Assembly: GCA_029261895.1 (NCBI GenBank)
Contig: JAJDAK010000048.1
Span: 62,001-126,000, forward strand
From: Deltaproteobacteria bacterium
Lineage (GTDB): Bacteria > Myxococcota_A > UBA9160 > SZUA-336
DNA: 64,000 nucleotides
Reading direction: 5' to 3'
This document shows positions 1 to 8,657 of the stretch, in pieces (positions within the stretch are counted from its first letter, which is position 1; each line of letters opens with the position of its first letter). Made by a program: the position numbers and the translations under genes. The notes below the pieces were generated by a model. The model saw nothing but the letters and a program-made list of their open reading frames with translations, was not told the origin of the DNA and did no database searches.

Positions 1-455
1 GTTAAGAGTACGAGCTCTACGAAGATCAACACGATGGCATAGAGAAGCTCTGCTGGGAAAGTACCTTTCTGAAACCAGACCACAGCTAGAAACAGCGCGC
101 TCATGAGCACGATCTCAAGCGCCAATAGCCCGACCAGCCCAAGATACTTACCAATGAGAAATTCCCAACGTCGCATGGGTTTGGCGAGCATCGTGTAGAT
201 GGTCTTTGAATTGATTTCACGGTAGACCAAGTTGATCCCCACAAAGATCGCGATCAGGGAACCGAAGAGCGCGATCGCGGCAAGGCCGACGTCGTAGTAG
301 ATCCGCTCGTCGTAGCCGAGGTGAATTTTCACCAATACGATCGAACTCGCGATCATCAACCCCGCAAACATCAACAGGGTGTAGAGAAGCTTTTCCCGCA
401 CGGCTTCGCGGTAGGTGTTCATCGCGACGGCCTTGATGTTTCGAAGCGCCCTCAT
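1..455 (-). CDS. pilI: ABC-2 type transporter permease, partial (PilI position)
   Basis: Membrane subunit of an ABC exporter; only the first 151 codons are inside the window and the reading frame runs off the left edge. The visible part starts [20 protein letters not shown] and shows three hydrophobic segments separated by a charged stretch containing REINSKTIYTMLAKPMRRWE, which is typical of ABC-2 (NosY/GldF-like) permeases. The ATG overlaps the TGA of the upstream ATPase gene (ATGA), so the two are translationally coupled. In Myxococcus xanthus the genes after pilA are pilG, pilH and pilI, with PilH/PilI an ABC transporter needed for pilus assembly; position and family fit PilI. The symbol rests on gene order; the substrate is unknown. 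Confidence 0.7.
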   Translation of the reverse strand, partial: MRALRNIKAVAMNTYREAVREKLLYTLLMFAGLMIASSIVLVKIHLGYDERIYYDVGLAAIALFGSLIAIFVGINLVYREINSKTIYTMLAKPMRRWEFLIGKYLGLVGLLALEIVLMSALFLAVVWFQKGTFPAELLYAIVLIFVELVLL

Positions 456-1384
456 GCGTAATTCCCCTTCTTCGCTTCTTCGACAAAGAGATCTTCCAGA
501 CTTCGACGACGTGGTACCAGGCTGCGTACGTGCCCCTTGGCTTCCAGCGTTCGTTCCAGGACTCGCTGTGCGGAAGCCTCGTCTTCAAATTCGAGCAGGA
601 AACGCGGTCCCTGCGTGATTGCGCGAGTCGCGCCGACTTTGAGTTCTTCAAAGAGCGGTGCGTCTATGCCTTCAAGAACAAGTTCGACACCTGAGACTTC
701 CTGGCCAAGCAGATCATCGATGTAGCCTTGATGCACGATATTCCCGTTCACGATGATCGCCACCTGATCACAGATGACCTCCGCATCGCCGAGAATATGC
801 GACGAAAAGAAGACCGTCTTGCCTTCGTCGCGGAGCGATAAAATCAGATCGCGAACATCCTTGCGACCCAGCGGGTCGAGACCCGACATCGGCTCATCGA
901 GAATGACGACTTCGGGATCCGCGATCAGCGCCTGCGCGAGCCCCACGCGTTGACGCATGCCTTTCGAGTAACTGCGAATCCGCATATCCCCCGCATGCGG
1001 AATACCGACGCGTTCAAGTAGTTCTCCGGCACGCTTCTGCCGCGTCGCTTTGTCGATTCCGAGCAGCTGTCCGTGAAAATCCAAGAACTCCCGGCCGGTC
1101 AGGTACTCGTGAAAGAACGTCCCTTCGGGAAGAAAGCCGAGATGCGCGCGGCATTTTGGATCTGACACGGGAATATCCTGGATCCACGCCTCGCCCGCGG
1201 TCGGCAGGATCAGACCGGTAAGCATCTTGATCGTCGAGGTCTTCCCAGCGCCGTTGGGTCCGATGAAGCCGTAGATTTCTCCGGCATCGACTTTAAGGTC
1301 CACGCCCTTCACGGCTTCGACCTTCTTCATCGTGAAGCCCGTGCGGAAGACCTTGCTTAAACCTTCGGTTCGAATGATCGCCAT
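452..1384 (-). CDS. pilH: ABC transporter ATP-binding protein (PilH position)
   Basis: Cytoplasmic ATPase of 310 residues driving the adjacent permease. Walker A GPNGAGKT lies near residue 45, the signature appears as YSKGMRQR near 140, and Walker B with D-loop is [11 protein letters not shown] followed by the H-loop SSHI. The C-terminal 90 residues form the extension seen in CcmA/NatA-type ABC-2 ATPases. It follows the TPR gene by 9 bp and overlaps the permease by 4 bp, so it belongs to one transcription unit. Order after pilA matches pilH of Myxococcus xanthus. The family call is certain; assignment to pilus export is inferred from position. It is not related to the Pseudomonas chemotaxis-type protein also named PilH. 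Confidence 0.8.
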   Translation of the reverse strand: MAIIRTEGLSKVFRTGFTMKKVEAVKGVDLKVDAGEIYGFIGPNGAGKTSTIKMLTGLILPTAGEAWIQDIPVSDPKCRAHLGFLPEGTFFHEYLTGREFLDFHGQLLGIDKATRQKRAGELLERVGIPHAGDMRIRSYSKGMRQRVGLAQALIADPEVVILDEPMSGLDPLGRKDVRDLILSLRDEGKTVFFSSHILGDAEVICDQVAIIVNGNIVHQGYIDDLLGQEVSGVELVLEGIDAPLFEELKVGATRAITQGPRFLLEFEDEASAQRVLERTLEAKGHVRSLVPRRRSLEDLFVEEAKKGNYA

Positions 1385-1393
1385 GGCTCTCTC

Positions 1394-2281
1394 CTACTCC
1401 TTTGTCTTTACTCGGCGATGAACTTCGAGCGTGTCGTGTTCCAAATCGGTGATCGCTTTACCATCTTCAATGCGATAGGGATTCCCTTCGGGATCGCGCG
1501 GCAACAACGACGCAAAGCCACCGACCAGGAGTTCATTGAGATGCCCCGGCGGCGCACCACGCGCCGCCCGATAGCGCTCGATCGCGGCATTCAGCCGACC
1601 TAAGTCGCGTTGAATCACCAGATCGCGCAATCGCTGCCTTAGCCTTTCCTTGGTCTCCTCATGCGCGGTTTCCTGGATGCGCGCCGCGACAAAGGCGATG
1701 GCGGTATCGGGATCGCCCGCGTTCGCGAGCAGACGTGAGGCCAGCAGCGGCAGATACGTTGGCCCACCGGGTAGTTCGGTAGCACGCTGTATATGCTTCG
1801 CGGCCCGCTCATACTCGCCAAGATCCGCGTACAGCGTGTAGCCCAGCAGAAAGTGCAACTTCCACCAGTCGATGTGCTTCACGCCCTTCTCGAGTAGCGT
1901 CACCGCACGTTCGTAATCAGGACGCAGCACCGTGAGCGCGCTGTGCATGACCGAGTAGGCAGTCTTAAACGTGGGATCAATGTCGGTGACGAGCTCACCC
2001 AACTTATACACGTGCGGAAAACCCGCTGCATGGACTTTCTCATGGCCGAGATAATTTACGGTTCTTAGCCAGTAGAGGTCGGCGATCAGTCGATCAAAGC
2101 CGAGCGAGAACACACGGAGTGCGTTGCCGTCGGGCAAGGTTCCCACATCCCACGGCTCCTCGGCCTCTACAAGATGGCCCTCAAGGGAGACGTTGATGCG
2201 ATGTGTCCCCGCCGCGAGCAGGACAAGCATCGCCAAGCTCGCCAGCGGAGACCATACGTTCTTGAAGCGTAGAGTTCCCAC
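1394..2281 (-). CDS. Membrane-anchored TPR-like protein (PilG position)
   Basis: Protein of 295 residues with an N-terminal hydrophobic segment (residues about 12-25), so most of it is probably periplasmic. The middle (about 95-205) consists of helical pairs resembling tetratricopeptide repeats, with the blocks YERAVTLLEKGVKH and YERAAKHIQRATEL. The C-terminal part carries a short RDPEGNPYRIEDGK motif, also found in pseudopilin-like proteins. It sits between pilA and the ABC ATPase, where Myxococcus has pilG, an accessory factor of the PilHI transporter; I infer the same role but the sequence alone does not prove it. Start is GTG without a clear Shine-Dalgarno; a sigma-28-like element ends about 6 bases upstream. 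Confidence 0.6.
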   Translation of the reverse strand: MGTLRFKNVWSPLASLAMLVLLAAGTHRINVSLEGHLVEAEEPWDVGTLPDGNALRVFSLGFDRLIADLYWLRTVNYLGHEKVHAAGFPHVYKLGELVTDIDPTFKTAYSVMHSALTVLRPDYERAVTLLEKGVKHIDWWKLHFLLGYTLYADLGEYERAAKHIQRATELPGGPTYLPLLASRLLANAGDPDTAIAFVAARIQETAHEETKERLRQRLRDLVIQRDLGRLNAAIERYRAARGAPPGHLNELLVGGFASLLPRDPEGNPYRIEDGKAITDLEHDTLEVHRRVKTKE

Positions 2282-2287
2282 GAAAGT

Positions 2288-2315
2288 AAAATCGGATTTT
2301 CAACGTACGTCTTAA
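2288..2315 (-). promoter_or_regulatory. Weak sigma-28-like promoter before the PilG-position gene
   Basis: On the minus strand TTAAG (2311-2315) is followed after 15 bases by CCGATTTT (CCGA at 2292-2295). It resembles the FliA consensus but has one -35 mismatch and one base less spacing than the other copies in this window. It lies between the pilA terminator and the GTG at 2281, where an independent promoter would be needed. Predicted start falls at or next to the GTG. Confidence 0.3.
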
Positions 2316-2340
2316 GTCCGAATTAGCTTCAATGGCGCTT

Positions 2341-2377
2341 AAAAGGTGATGGGGCTCAGCATGCGCTGAGCCCCATC
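2341..2377 (-). terminator. Intrinsic terminator of pilA
   Basis: Perfect 13-bp inverted repeat GATGGGGCTCAGC / GCTGAGCCCCATC with a 4-base loop, followed on the minus strand by ACCTTTTAAG. It lies 32 bp beyond the pilA stop codon and separates highly expressed pilA from the following ABC genes. Confidence 0.85.
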
Positions 2378-2408
2378 GGAGTAGTTCGAATCGACCCGAG
2401 ATTCGAAT

Positions 2409-3038
2409 TTAGAATACAGACTGACCGTCGGCCACGTTACACGGTGCAACGAGCTCGAGCTTGAACGCTGGTATTGCCAACGACATATCAAGCGGACCCG
2501 TCGCGGCACAGCCACCGAACGGAGCAACCGCAGCGCCAATGGGAGCACCACCCGCGGGGGTCGCCGCAACATAACCCCAGGTATTCGCATTACCATCGGC
2601 ATCGATGTCCGACTGTCCGGCGGCGTAAAACGCTGCTGGCGCACCTTGAGCATTTACCGCGTAGTTGTAGTACGTCGGCCCATCAGGAAAGTAACCAACC
2701 ATACAGTAACCTGCACCGCCGCCCGGGGGTGGGACCGCAGGACATGCGAGACCGCTGGCATTCCAATCGTTCTTGATGTTCCCTGTGAGGACGCCGAACG
2801 TACCAGCCGCGTTTGGCACCGATGCGATCGTGACGTAGCGCGCAAACTCGGCGAAGAAGCTCTCTTCGGCCGTGCGGATCGCCGCCAAGTTGATCTTGCC
2901 TTCACCGGCGCGTGAGCGCAGCTGGAAACGCAAGAAGTTCGGGATGGCGATCGCCGCCAGAATACCGATGATCGCAACCACGATCATCAACTCGATGAGG
3001 GTGAAACCCTCGTTTCGCTTTCGCTTGAATTGAATCAT
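2409..3038 (-). CDS. pilA: Type IV major pilin PilA
   Basis: Prepilin of 209 residues. A short basic leader (MIQFKRKRNEG) precedes the class III cleavage site G/FTLIELMIVVAIIGILAAIA; cleavage after Gly11 leaves Phe1 and Glu5, the residues needed for processing by prepilin peptidase and for subunit registration. The rest is a globular domain with several Gly/Ala/Pro-rich stretches and a C-terminal pair of cysteines (FGGCAATG and APCNVADG) that could form the usual D-region disulphide. Start ATG is preceded by GGAGATAAAA. A sigma-54 promoter lies 73 bp upstream and pilR is next to it, as in Myxococcus and Pseudomonas. An intrinsic terminator follows. PilB, PilT and PilC are encoded downstream of the sensor gene; PilD and PilMNOPQ are not in the window. 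Confidence 0.95.
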   Translation of the reverse strand: MIQFKRKRNEGFTLIELMIVVAIIGILAAIAIPNFLRFQLRSRAGEGKINLAAIRTAEESFFAEFARYVTIASVPNAAGTFGVLTGNIKNDWNASGLACPAVPPPGGGAGYCMVGYFPDGPTYYNYAVNAQGAPAAFYAAGQSDIDADGNANTWGYVAATPAGGAPIGAAVAPFGGCAATGPLDMSLAIPAFKLELVAPCNVADGQSVF

Positions 3039-3108
3039 TTTTATCTCCGCGATGTGTTATCCGGGCTGCCACCTGGCGTGTCCCGATGAATTCTCTGAGG
3101 CATGACAA

Positions 3109-3126
3109 GAGCAAAGGCTGTGCCAA
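3109..3126 (-). promoter_or_regulatory. Sigma-54 promoter of pilA
   Basis: Minus-strand sequence TTGGCACAGCCTTTGC fits the -24/-12 consensus: GG (3124-3123), ten bases, GC (3112-3111). The predicted start is near 3099, giving a leader of about 61 bases ending in the pilA ribosome binding site. PilR, encoded just upstream, is the expected activator. Confidence 0.9.
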
Positions 3127-3291
3127 ACAGATTTGCTGCTTCCCGCGCGCGCAACTCATTGCTTAGATCGGTGAAAACGGGGGTGATGCTTGAGCTCGAA
3201 CTTGAAAACCCTGAAGGCTCGGTACGGCTCGAAACTGACAATCTCCGCGCGTATCGGTGACGGAATGCGTCACTTCGCCGCGGCGTGCCTG
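3127..3291. other. Upstream region of pilA, possible PilR binding area
   Basis: No gene is apparent. An inverted repeat GTGACG-gaatg-CGTCAC lies at 3257-3273, about 160 bp upstream of the predicted pilA start, a normal distance for an enhancer-type activator site. It could equally be the end of the pilR transcript; it has no U-tract. Confidence 0.3.
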
Positions 3292-4659
3292 TCAATCGTC
3301 GTCTATACCGAGCTTCTCGAGTCGATAGCGAAACGAGCGGAAGCTGATGCCCAGCAGCTTTGCGGCGTTCTTCTTGACGCCGTTTGAGCGCTCCAGTGCC
3401 TCTCTTAAGAGACCCCCTTCGAAATCCCCAAGCACCTGTTCGAGATCCAAGCCATCGGATGGGATGGCACCCAGTGGCACGGCGACCGGGCGTTCGGTCA
3501 ATGTGCTGGGTAAGCATTCCACTGTGATGTTTCGACTTTGGGCGAGTGTGACCGCACGCTCGACCACGTTCTCGAGCTCGCGGACATTCCCTGGATAGTG
3601 GTAGCGCTCCAATGTAGCCAGCACTTCGGGCGCGACTTCGCTCACGTCTTTGCCTAGCTCCTGCGAATACTTGCGCACGAAGAAGCGTACGAGTTCCGGA
3701 ATATCGTCACGCCGGTCGCGCAAGGCTGGCAGATGCACTTCAATCACGTTCAAGCGATAGAACAGATCTTCGCGAAAGCGTCCTTCTCGAACTTCATCTT
3801 CCAAAACGCGATTGGTTGCGCAGAGGATGCGAACGTCAACCTGAATATCCTGTGTGCCACCCACACGCTTGAAGGTTCGATCCTGAATCGCGCGTAATAC
3901 CTTCACCTGCAGATGCAGTGGTAGCTCACCAATCTCATCCAAGAAGAGCGTTCCATGATCGGCAACCTCGAAGAGGCCCATCTTATTCGCGACCGCACCT
4001 GTGAAAGAGCCCTTCACGTGTCCAAAGAGCTCACTCTCGAGCAAGTTCTCGGGAATCGCACCGCAGTTCACCGCGACAAAGGACTTCGTGCCGCGATCGG
4101 AAAGCGCATGAATGGCGCGGGCAACCAATTCCTTCCCGGTACCGCTTTCACCGGTGATCAGAATGTTCGTCTTCGTTGGTGCGATACGACGCACCAAGCG
4201 CAAGACCTCTTCCATCTTAGGACTCTTGCCCAGAAGACTCGGAACCGGGGTATGCTCTTCGATCTCGCGCCGTAGTCGGGTGTTTTCGGTGGAGAGATTC
4301 AGCTTCTCGAGCGCTTTACCCACAACCACACGGATCTCATCCACCGAGCACGGCTTGGTCAGGTAGTCGTAAGCGCCAAGTTTCATCGCTTCCACAGCAG
4401 ATTCGGTGCTGCCGTGTGCGGTAATGAGGATCACGAGCGTCTCGGAGTCGTGCTCGCGCAATGTCTCGAGCAATTCAAAGCCCGACATCCCAGGCATGTT
4501 GATGTCAGAAAGGATCAGATCGAAATCACCGTGCTCAAGGGCAACGAGCGCATCCTCTGCCGATGCGCAGTCGACCACGCGATGACCTTCGCGTTCAAGG
4601 AGAATCTCCAGGAACTCGCGCATGCTGCGCTCGTCATCAACAATCAGGATATCCGCCAT
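3292..4659 (-). CDS. pilR: Pilus two-component response regulator PilR
   Basis: Sigma-54-dependent activator. The receiver domain (about 1-120) has the acidic pair DD, phospho-acceptor Asp in LILSDINMPGMSG and the conserved Lys in YLTKP. The AAA+ domain carries GESGTGKE (Walker A), the sigma-54 contact loop as [18 protein letters not shown] (Walker B) and a C-terminal Fis-type helix-turn-helix. The frame is open to 4680, but I prefer the ATG at 4659 (MADILIVDDE), which has GGAGG five bases upstream; 455 residues. It is the partner of PilS encoded immediately upstream and the likely activator of the pilA -24/-12 promoter. A sigma-28-like promoter overlaps the end of pilS, so pilR may also be transcribed on its own. 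Confidence 0.92.
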   Translation of the reverse strand: MADILIVDDERSMREFLEILLEREGHRVVDCASAEDALVALEHGDFDLILSDINMPGMSGFELLETLREHDSETLVILITAHGSTESAVEAMKLGAYDYLTKPCSVDEIRVVVGKALEKLNLSTENTRLRREIEEHTPVPSLLGKSPKMEEVLRLVRRIAPTKTNILITGESGTGKELVARAIHALSDRGTKSFVAVNCGAIPENLLESELFGHVKGSFTGAVANKMGLFEVADHGTLFLDEIGELPLHLQVKVLRAIQDRTFKRVGGTQDIQVDVRILCATNRVLEDEVREGRFREDLFYRLNVIEVHLPALRDRRDDIPELVRFFVRKYSQELGKDVSEVAPEVLATLERYHYPGNVRELENVVERAVTLAQSRNITVECLPSTLTERPVAVPLGAIPSDGLDLEQVLGDFEGGLLREALERSNGVKKNAAKLLGISFRSFRYRLEKLGIDDD

Positions 4660-4676
4660 CGAAGCCTCCGCTTCTG

Positions 4677-4704
4677 CCATCGGTTCGAAGAAAAGCAGCC
4701 TTTA
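4677..4704 (-). promoter_or_regulatory. Sigma-28-like promoter of pilR
   Basis: Minus strand TAAAGGCT (4704-4697), 12 bases, ACCGATGG (4684-4677): an exact match to the T[A/C]AAG-N16-CCGA pattern shared by seven upstream regions here. The TAA in TAAAG is the pilS stop codon. The predicted start near 4670 leaves a short leader holding the GGAGG used by the 4659 start. Confidence 0.55.
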
Positions 4705-6315
4705 CGCTACGTCTCGTGGCCAATAGACATAGATCGTCGTACCCTTGCCGACTTCGCTTTCAATTCGCAAGCGGCCGCCGTGCGCGGCGACAATACTGTG
4801 CACCGTCGCCAACCCAAGTCCCGTGCCTTTGGATTTAGTGGTGTAGAATGGCTCGAGCACGCGTTCGCGCAATTCATCCGGAATTCCGCTGCCGTGATCC
4901 TCAACCCGAATCTCGACCATGGGCTGCTTCATCTCTGGATCGACATTGGCAACCACACGCACGATACCGTCCACGGGTTCGGCCTGCGCGGCATTTAGAA
5001 CCAAATTCCAAATGACTTGGCGCAACTGATCAGGATTGCCAAGAACACTGAGCTCTCTCGCGACTTCACACTCGAGTACGAGGTCTGCGTATTCCCCCAT
5101 GGCGAGCAATTCACGAAGTTCCTCCGCGAGACCGCCGAGATCAACTCTTTCGCGTTGCGCCGGCCCGGGACGCGCGTACGAGAGAAAGTCGCCAACGAGG
5201 CGACTCAGACGTTGTGTCTCGCGTTGCACGATCTCGAAAAGTCGGCGCGAGCTTGGATCCTTCGGCGTAAGCTCCGGGGCCAGCAGTTCGATCGCGCCCG
5301 AAAGCGAAGCAAGCGGATTGCGGATCTCGTGGGCGAGTCCCGCAGCGAGCTGGCCCACGGCGCTCATGCGTTCGCTCAAGCGGAGCTCTTCCTCCAAGCG
5401 GAGCAGACGTGTTAGATCTTGAAAGATCACGATACGGCCCTCTGGAGCGGCTGGCTCTTCCCCGAGATTGGAAACCGAAAACCCCAACGCAAGCTCGCTG
5501 CCGTCCTCACTTCGGAAGTCTACGCGTCCGCGTGCCTCCGCTTCATCGACTGTGCTCGCAGGATCGAGCTCAGCCTCGGCGAGCTGCGGAAACACATGGT
5601 CGAGCTTTCGGCCCAGCACGTGCTTTGCCTTGTATCCTGTAATGTGTTCCGCCTCACGATTAAAAGAGGTGAGCACACCTTGGCGATCCACGGTCAACAG
5701 GCCGCTTGAAACGTTGTCGATAATTTTGCGATGGATTTCACTGAGCTCTTCCAGCCGCACGTGACCGATGCGAACCTGTCGCGCGAGCTGATGCGCCAGG
5801 ATCGCAACCGCAAGACACGACAACGAGTAAGTGCTCGCGACTTGGACCGCTTCCTGCACCCCTAACGAAACGCGTCCCTCGAAGGGTGCCAGCCAGCCGC
5901 CTACCTCGCCCCAAACCAGTGCGCCGTACATCGCGATCGCCGCAAACGCACTCGGTATCGCGCCAAAAGAACCGAGTCGAATCGCCGCATGCACGATCCA
6001 AATGAGAAATAGAAAGGCGAACGGCGATACGGTGCCACCGGTGCAGTAGATCAGTCCCCAGATCAGGCCGCCATCACCCACGATCTCTACCAGGCCCAGC
6101 CACCGCGTGCGTCCCGCCTCAAAGAGCAGGCCGTAACCCAATGTAAACGTGAAACCAACCAGTACTAGCGCGTAGAGGGCCGAAAGGACGCGTGCGGAGA
6201 ACGCGCCGCCGCCGCGCATCTCCAGCAAGACCGCGAGCGCAAAGACCGCGCTGATCGAAAACAGTCTGGCTGCGAAAGCGCTCGCTGGAAGCTTCGAGTT
6301 TTGGCTTCCAAGCAT
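4702..6315 (-). CDS. pilS: Pilus sensor histidine kinase PilS
   Basis: Membrane kinase of 537 residues. The N-terminal 180 residues hold about six hydrophobic segments, as in PilS of Pseudomonas and Myxococcus. A PAS domain follows (about 200-310; ILTVDRQG-like core read as LLTVDRQGVLTSFN). Next come HisKA with the phospho-acceptor in LAHEIRNPLASLSGAIELL and the HATPase with N box NLVLNAAQAE, G1 DHGSGIP and G2 KGTGLGLATVHSI. It ends 42 bp before the preferred pilR start and follows pilC transcription by 9 bp, so it is part of the pilB-pilT-pilC-pilS-pilR unit. In Pseudomonas PilS senses pilin subunits in the membrane; the same signal is plausible here. Confidence 0.92.
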   Translation of the reverse strand: MLGSQNSKLPASAFAARLFSISAVFALAVLLEMRGGGAFSARVLSALYALVLVGFTFTLGYGLLFEAGRTRWLGLVEIVGDGGLIWGLIYCTGGTVSPFAFLFLIWIVHAAIRLGSFGAIPSAFAAIAMYGALVWGEVGGWLAPFEGRVSLGVQEAVQVASTYSLSCLAVAILAHQLARQVRIGHVRLEELSEIHRKIIDNVSSGLLTVDRQGVLTSFNREAEHITGYKAKHVLGRKLDHVFPQLAEAELDPASTVDEAEARGRVDFRSEDGSELALGFSVSNLGEEPAAPEGRIVIFQDLTRLLRLEEELRLSERMSAVGQLAAGLAHEIRNPLASLSGAIELLAPELTPKDPSSRRLFEIVQRETQRLSRLVGDFLSYARPGPAQRERVDLGGLAEELRELLAMGEYADLVLECEVARELSVLGNPDQLRQVIWNLVLNAAQAEPVDGIVRVVANVDPEMKQPMVEIRVEDHGSGIPDELRERVLEPFYTTKSKGTGLGLATVHSIVAAHGGRLRIESEVGKGTTIYVYWPRDVA

Positions 6316-6324
6316 ACGCGCGGG

Positions 6325-7530
6325 CTAGCCGACCGTCTCGGCGATCTTGAAGATTGGCAGATACATGGCGACCAAAAGACCGCCCACTGCGCCGCCGAGG
6401 AATACCATCAAGAGCGGTTCCAAGAGTGACGTCAGCGCTTCTACTGCGGTTTCGACTTCTTCGTCATAGAAATCCGCGATCTTCGAAAGCATGGAGTCCA
6501 TTTCGCCCGTCTGCTCACCGACCGAGATCATCTGCGTCACCATCCCGGGAAAGACACCGGACTTCTCAAGGGGTTCGGTCAAGGTCTTACCCTCGGCGAT
6601 CGAAGCTTTCGTTTGCAGCACGGCGTGCTCGACAATCACGTTGCCAGCGGTTCTGGCCACGATCTCCAACGCATCGAGGATCGGCACACCCGAGGACAGC
6701 ATCGTTGACATCGTGCGGCTAAATCGCGCAACCGCGACTTTTCGAAGTAGCGATCCAAAGATCGGCAGGCGCAAGAACAGTTTATCGAAGTGCCAGCGGC
6801 CTTTCTGGGTCGAGTAGATGTACTTGAACGCCGCGATGGCCAGAGCCGTGCCTACCATCATGTACAGGATATTGGCCTGCATGAATTCCGATATCGAAAT
6901 AACAACTTGTGTAGGCGCGGGCAACGCGCCGCCGAAATCCTCGAACATTTTCTGGAAGACCGGAATGACTTTCACAAGCATCAACACAATGATACCGACA
7001 GCGACTACGGTCACAGAAATCGGATAGACCAGCGCACCTTTGACTTTCGCCTTAAGTGCAGCTGCTTTTTCGAGGTACACCGCCAGACGGTTCATGACGG
7101 TATCGAGCACGCCGCCAACTTCACCCGCCGCGATCAGATTTGAAAACAGGCGATCGAAGACTTTGGGATGTTTCGCCAGCGCATCCGAGAACGTGGACCC
7201 ACCTTCCACATCCGCTTTGACTGTCATGATGATGGCTTGAAACTTCGGGTTTTCCTGCTGCGTCCCCAGGATGTCCAGACATTGGACCAGTGGTAGGCCC
7301 GCATCGATCATCGTCGCGAACTGGCGCGTGAATACGACCAGCTCCTTGGTCTCCACACCACTGCCCATGCTCGGCAGCTTGAAGCCGTCGCGCTTCGCCT
7401 TGACGCTACCCGGTGCAATCGCCTGTGCACGTAGGGAGGCCGTTACCGCTTCGGCGGACTCGGCTTCCATCACGCCACGCTTGACGGTACCGTCGCGTAG
7501 CTTGCCCTCCCATTGAAATTTCGTGCTCAT
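6325..7530 (-). CDS. pilC: Type IV pilus inner-membrane platform protein PilC
   Basis: GspF/PilC family protein of 401 residues, the usual length. Two cytoplasmic T2SSF domains (about 70-195 and 275-395) each begin with the family pattern FTRQFATMIDAGLPLVQCL and FSRTMSTMLSSGVPILDAL. Three transmembrane segments lie at about 168-190, 220-240 and near the C terminus (LLMVFLGGAVGGLLVAMYLP). The N-terminal part matches the short domain that contacts the ATPases. It sits 12 bp after pilT and 9 bp before pilS in the same direction. It anchors the PilB and PilT motors to the pilus base. Confidence 0.95.
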   Translation of the reverse strand: MSTKFQWEGKLRDGTVKRGVMEAESAEAVTASLRAQAIAPGSVKAKRDGFKLPSMGSGVETKELVVFTRQFATMIDAGLPLVQCLDILGTQQENPKFQAIIMTVKADVEGGSTFSDALAKHPKVFDRLFSNLIAAGEVGGVLDTVMNRLAVYLEKAAALKAKVKGALVYPISVTVVAVGIIVLMLVKVIPVFQKMFEDFGGALPAPTQVVISISEFMQANILYMMVGTALAIAAFKYIYSTQKGRWHFDKLFLRLPIFGSLLRKVAVARFSRTMSTMLSSGVPILDALEIVARTAGNVIVEHAVLQTKASIAEGKTLTEPLEKSGVFPGMVTQMISVGEQTGEMDSMLSKIADFYDEEVETAVEALTSLLEPLLMVFLGGAVGGLLVAMYLPIFKIAETVG

Positions 7531-7542
7531 ACTGTACCCGTT

Positions 7543-8649
7543 CTAGGCGCTTTGTTTCTTACGATTAGCCATGGTTCCAGGACCGCTACCATTTGAAATC
7601 AAATTACGAAACTCGTCTTGGTCGGCGCTTCGCGCAAGCGCATCATCCATCGTGATCAATCGACGCATGTAGAGGTCTGCTAGGCATTGATTCATTGTCA
7701 GCATGCCGTATTTGTCTTGGCCGATCTGCATCTGCGAGTACATCTGATGTACCTTGTCGTCACGAATCAGGTTTCGAATCGCGGCATTCGGAATCATCAC
7801 TTCCATCCCAAGCACGCGACCGGTCGAATTCGCTTTCGGAATCAGGCATTGCGAGACCACACCTTCCAGCACGAAACTGAGCTGCGCACGAACCTGTGAT
7901 TGCTGATGCGATGGGAACACGTCGATCACGCGGTTGATCGTCTGGACCGCGGAGTTCGTATGTAGGGTTGCGAAACAGAGATGGCCGGTTTCCGCGACGG
8001 TTAACGCCGCTTCAATCGTCTCCAGGTCGCGCATCTCACCAATCAACACGACGTCGGGGTCCTGCCGCAAGATGTAACGCAAGGCGTTTTTGAAACTCGA
8101 TGTATCCGCACCGACTTCGCGCTGATTGACCACACAGTTCTTATGCGGATGCAGGTACTCGATCGGATCTTCGACCGTGATGATGTGATGGTGGTGTTCC
8201 TCATTGACCTTATTGATCATTGACGCGAGCGTGGTCGACTTTCCACTGCCCGTGGGGCCAGTAACCAGAACTAAACCCGATGGTCGCTCCGCGATCGTCG
8301 AGATCACGGAGGGGAGGCCCAACTCTTCGAAGGTCAGGATCTTAAACGGAATGGTTCGGAAAGCTGCGGCTACCGCACCGCGCTGCACGAAAATATTCGC
8401 ACGAAAACGAGCGAGGCCTTTAACACCAAAGCTCAGGTCAAGCTCATTACTTTCTTCGAACTTGTGTTTTTGAGCGTCGGTGAGAATCGAATAGCAAGCC
8501 TGCTTGGTGTCTTGCGGCGTAAGCGGAGGCATTTTCAGTGGCGTCAGCCGACCATCGATGCGTAGCTGTGGGGGGCTACCCGTGGTGACGTGGAGATCCG
8601 ACGCCCCTTTTTCGATCATGGCTTTCAATAGCTGATGCAGGTTGATCAT
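7543..8649 (-). CDS. pilT: Pilus retraction ATPase PilT
   Basis: Hexameric cytoplasmic ATPase of 368 residues. Walker A GPTGSGKSTT near residue 131, Asp box LIGEMRDLET, His box TGHLCFATLHTNSA, and the PilT-specific AIRNLIRDDKVHQ retraction motif near 295 are all present. The N-terminal PAS-like region starts LHQLLKAMIEKGASDLHVT, typical for PilT. Located between pilB and pilC with spacing of 8 and 12 bp. Presence of an intact PilT implies retractile pili and therefore possible twitching motility. Confidence 0.96.
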   Translation of the reverse strand: MINLHQLLKAMIEKGASDLHVTTGSPPQLRIDGRLTPLKMPPLTPQDTKQACYSILTDAQKHKFEESNELDLSFGVKGLARFRANIFVQRGAVAAAFRTIPFKILTFEELGLPSVISTIAERPSGLVLVTGPTGSGKSTTLASMINKVNEEHHHHIITVEDPIEYLHPHKNCVVNQREVGADTSSFKNALRYILRQDPDVVLIGEMRDLETIEAALTVAETGHLCFATLHTNSAVQTINRVIDVFPSHQQSQVRAQLSFVLEGVVSQCLIPKANSTGRVLGMEVMIPNAAIRNLIRDDKVHQMYSQMQIGQDKYGMLTMNQCLADLYMRRLITMDDALARSADQDEFRNLISNGSGPGTMANRKKQSA

Positions 8650-8657
8650 TTTTCCCT

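Noticed and set aside
1394..2281. TPR protein as a pilin-like minor subunit because of its DPEGNPY motif
   Set aside because: It has no prepilin cleavage site; the motif occurs at the C terminus of several periplasmic proteins.
4000..4020. GSFTGA instead of GAFTGA in PilR, as a sign of a defective sigma-54 contact loop
   Set aside because: As far as I know PilR proteins of other bacteria have the same Ser; it is a normal PilR variant.
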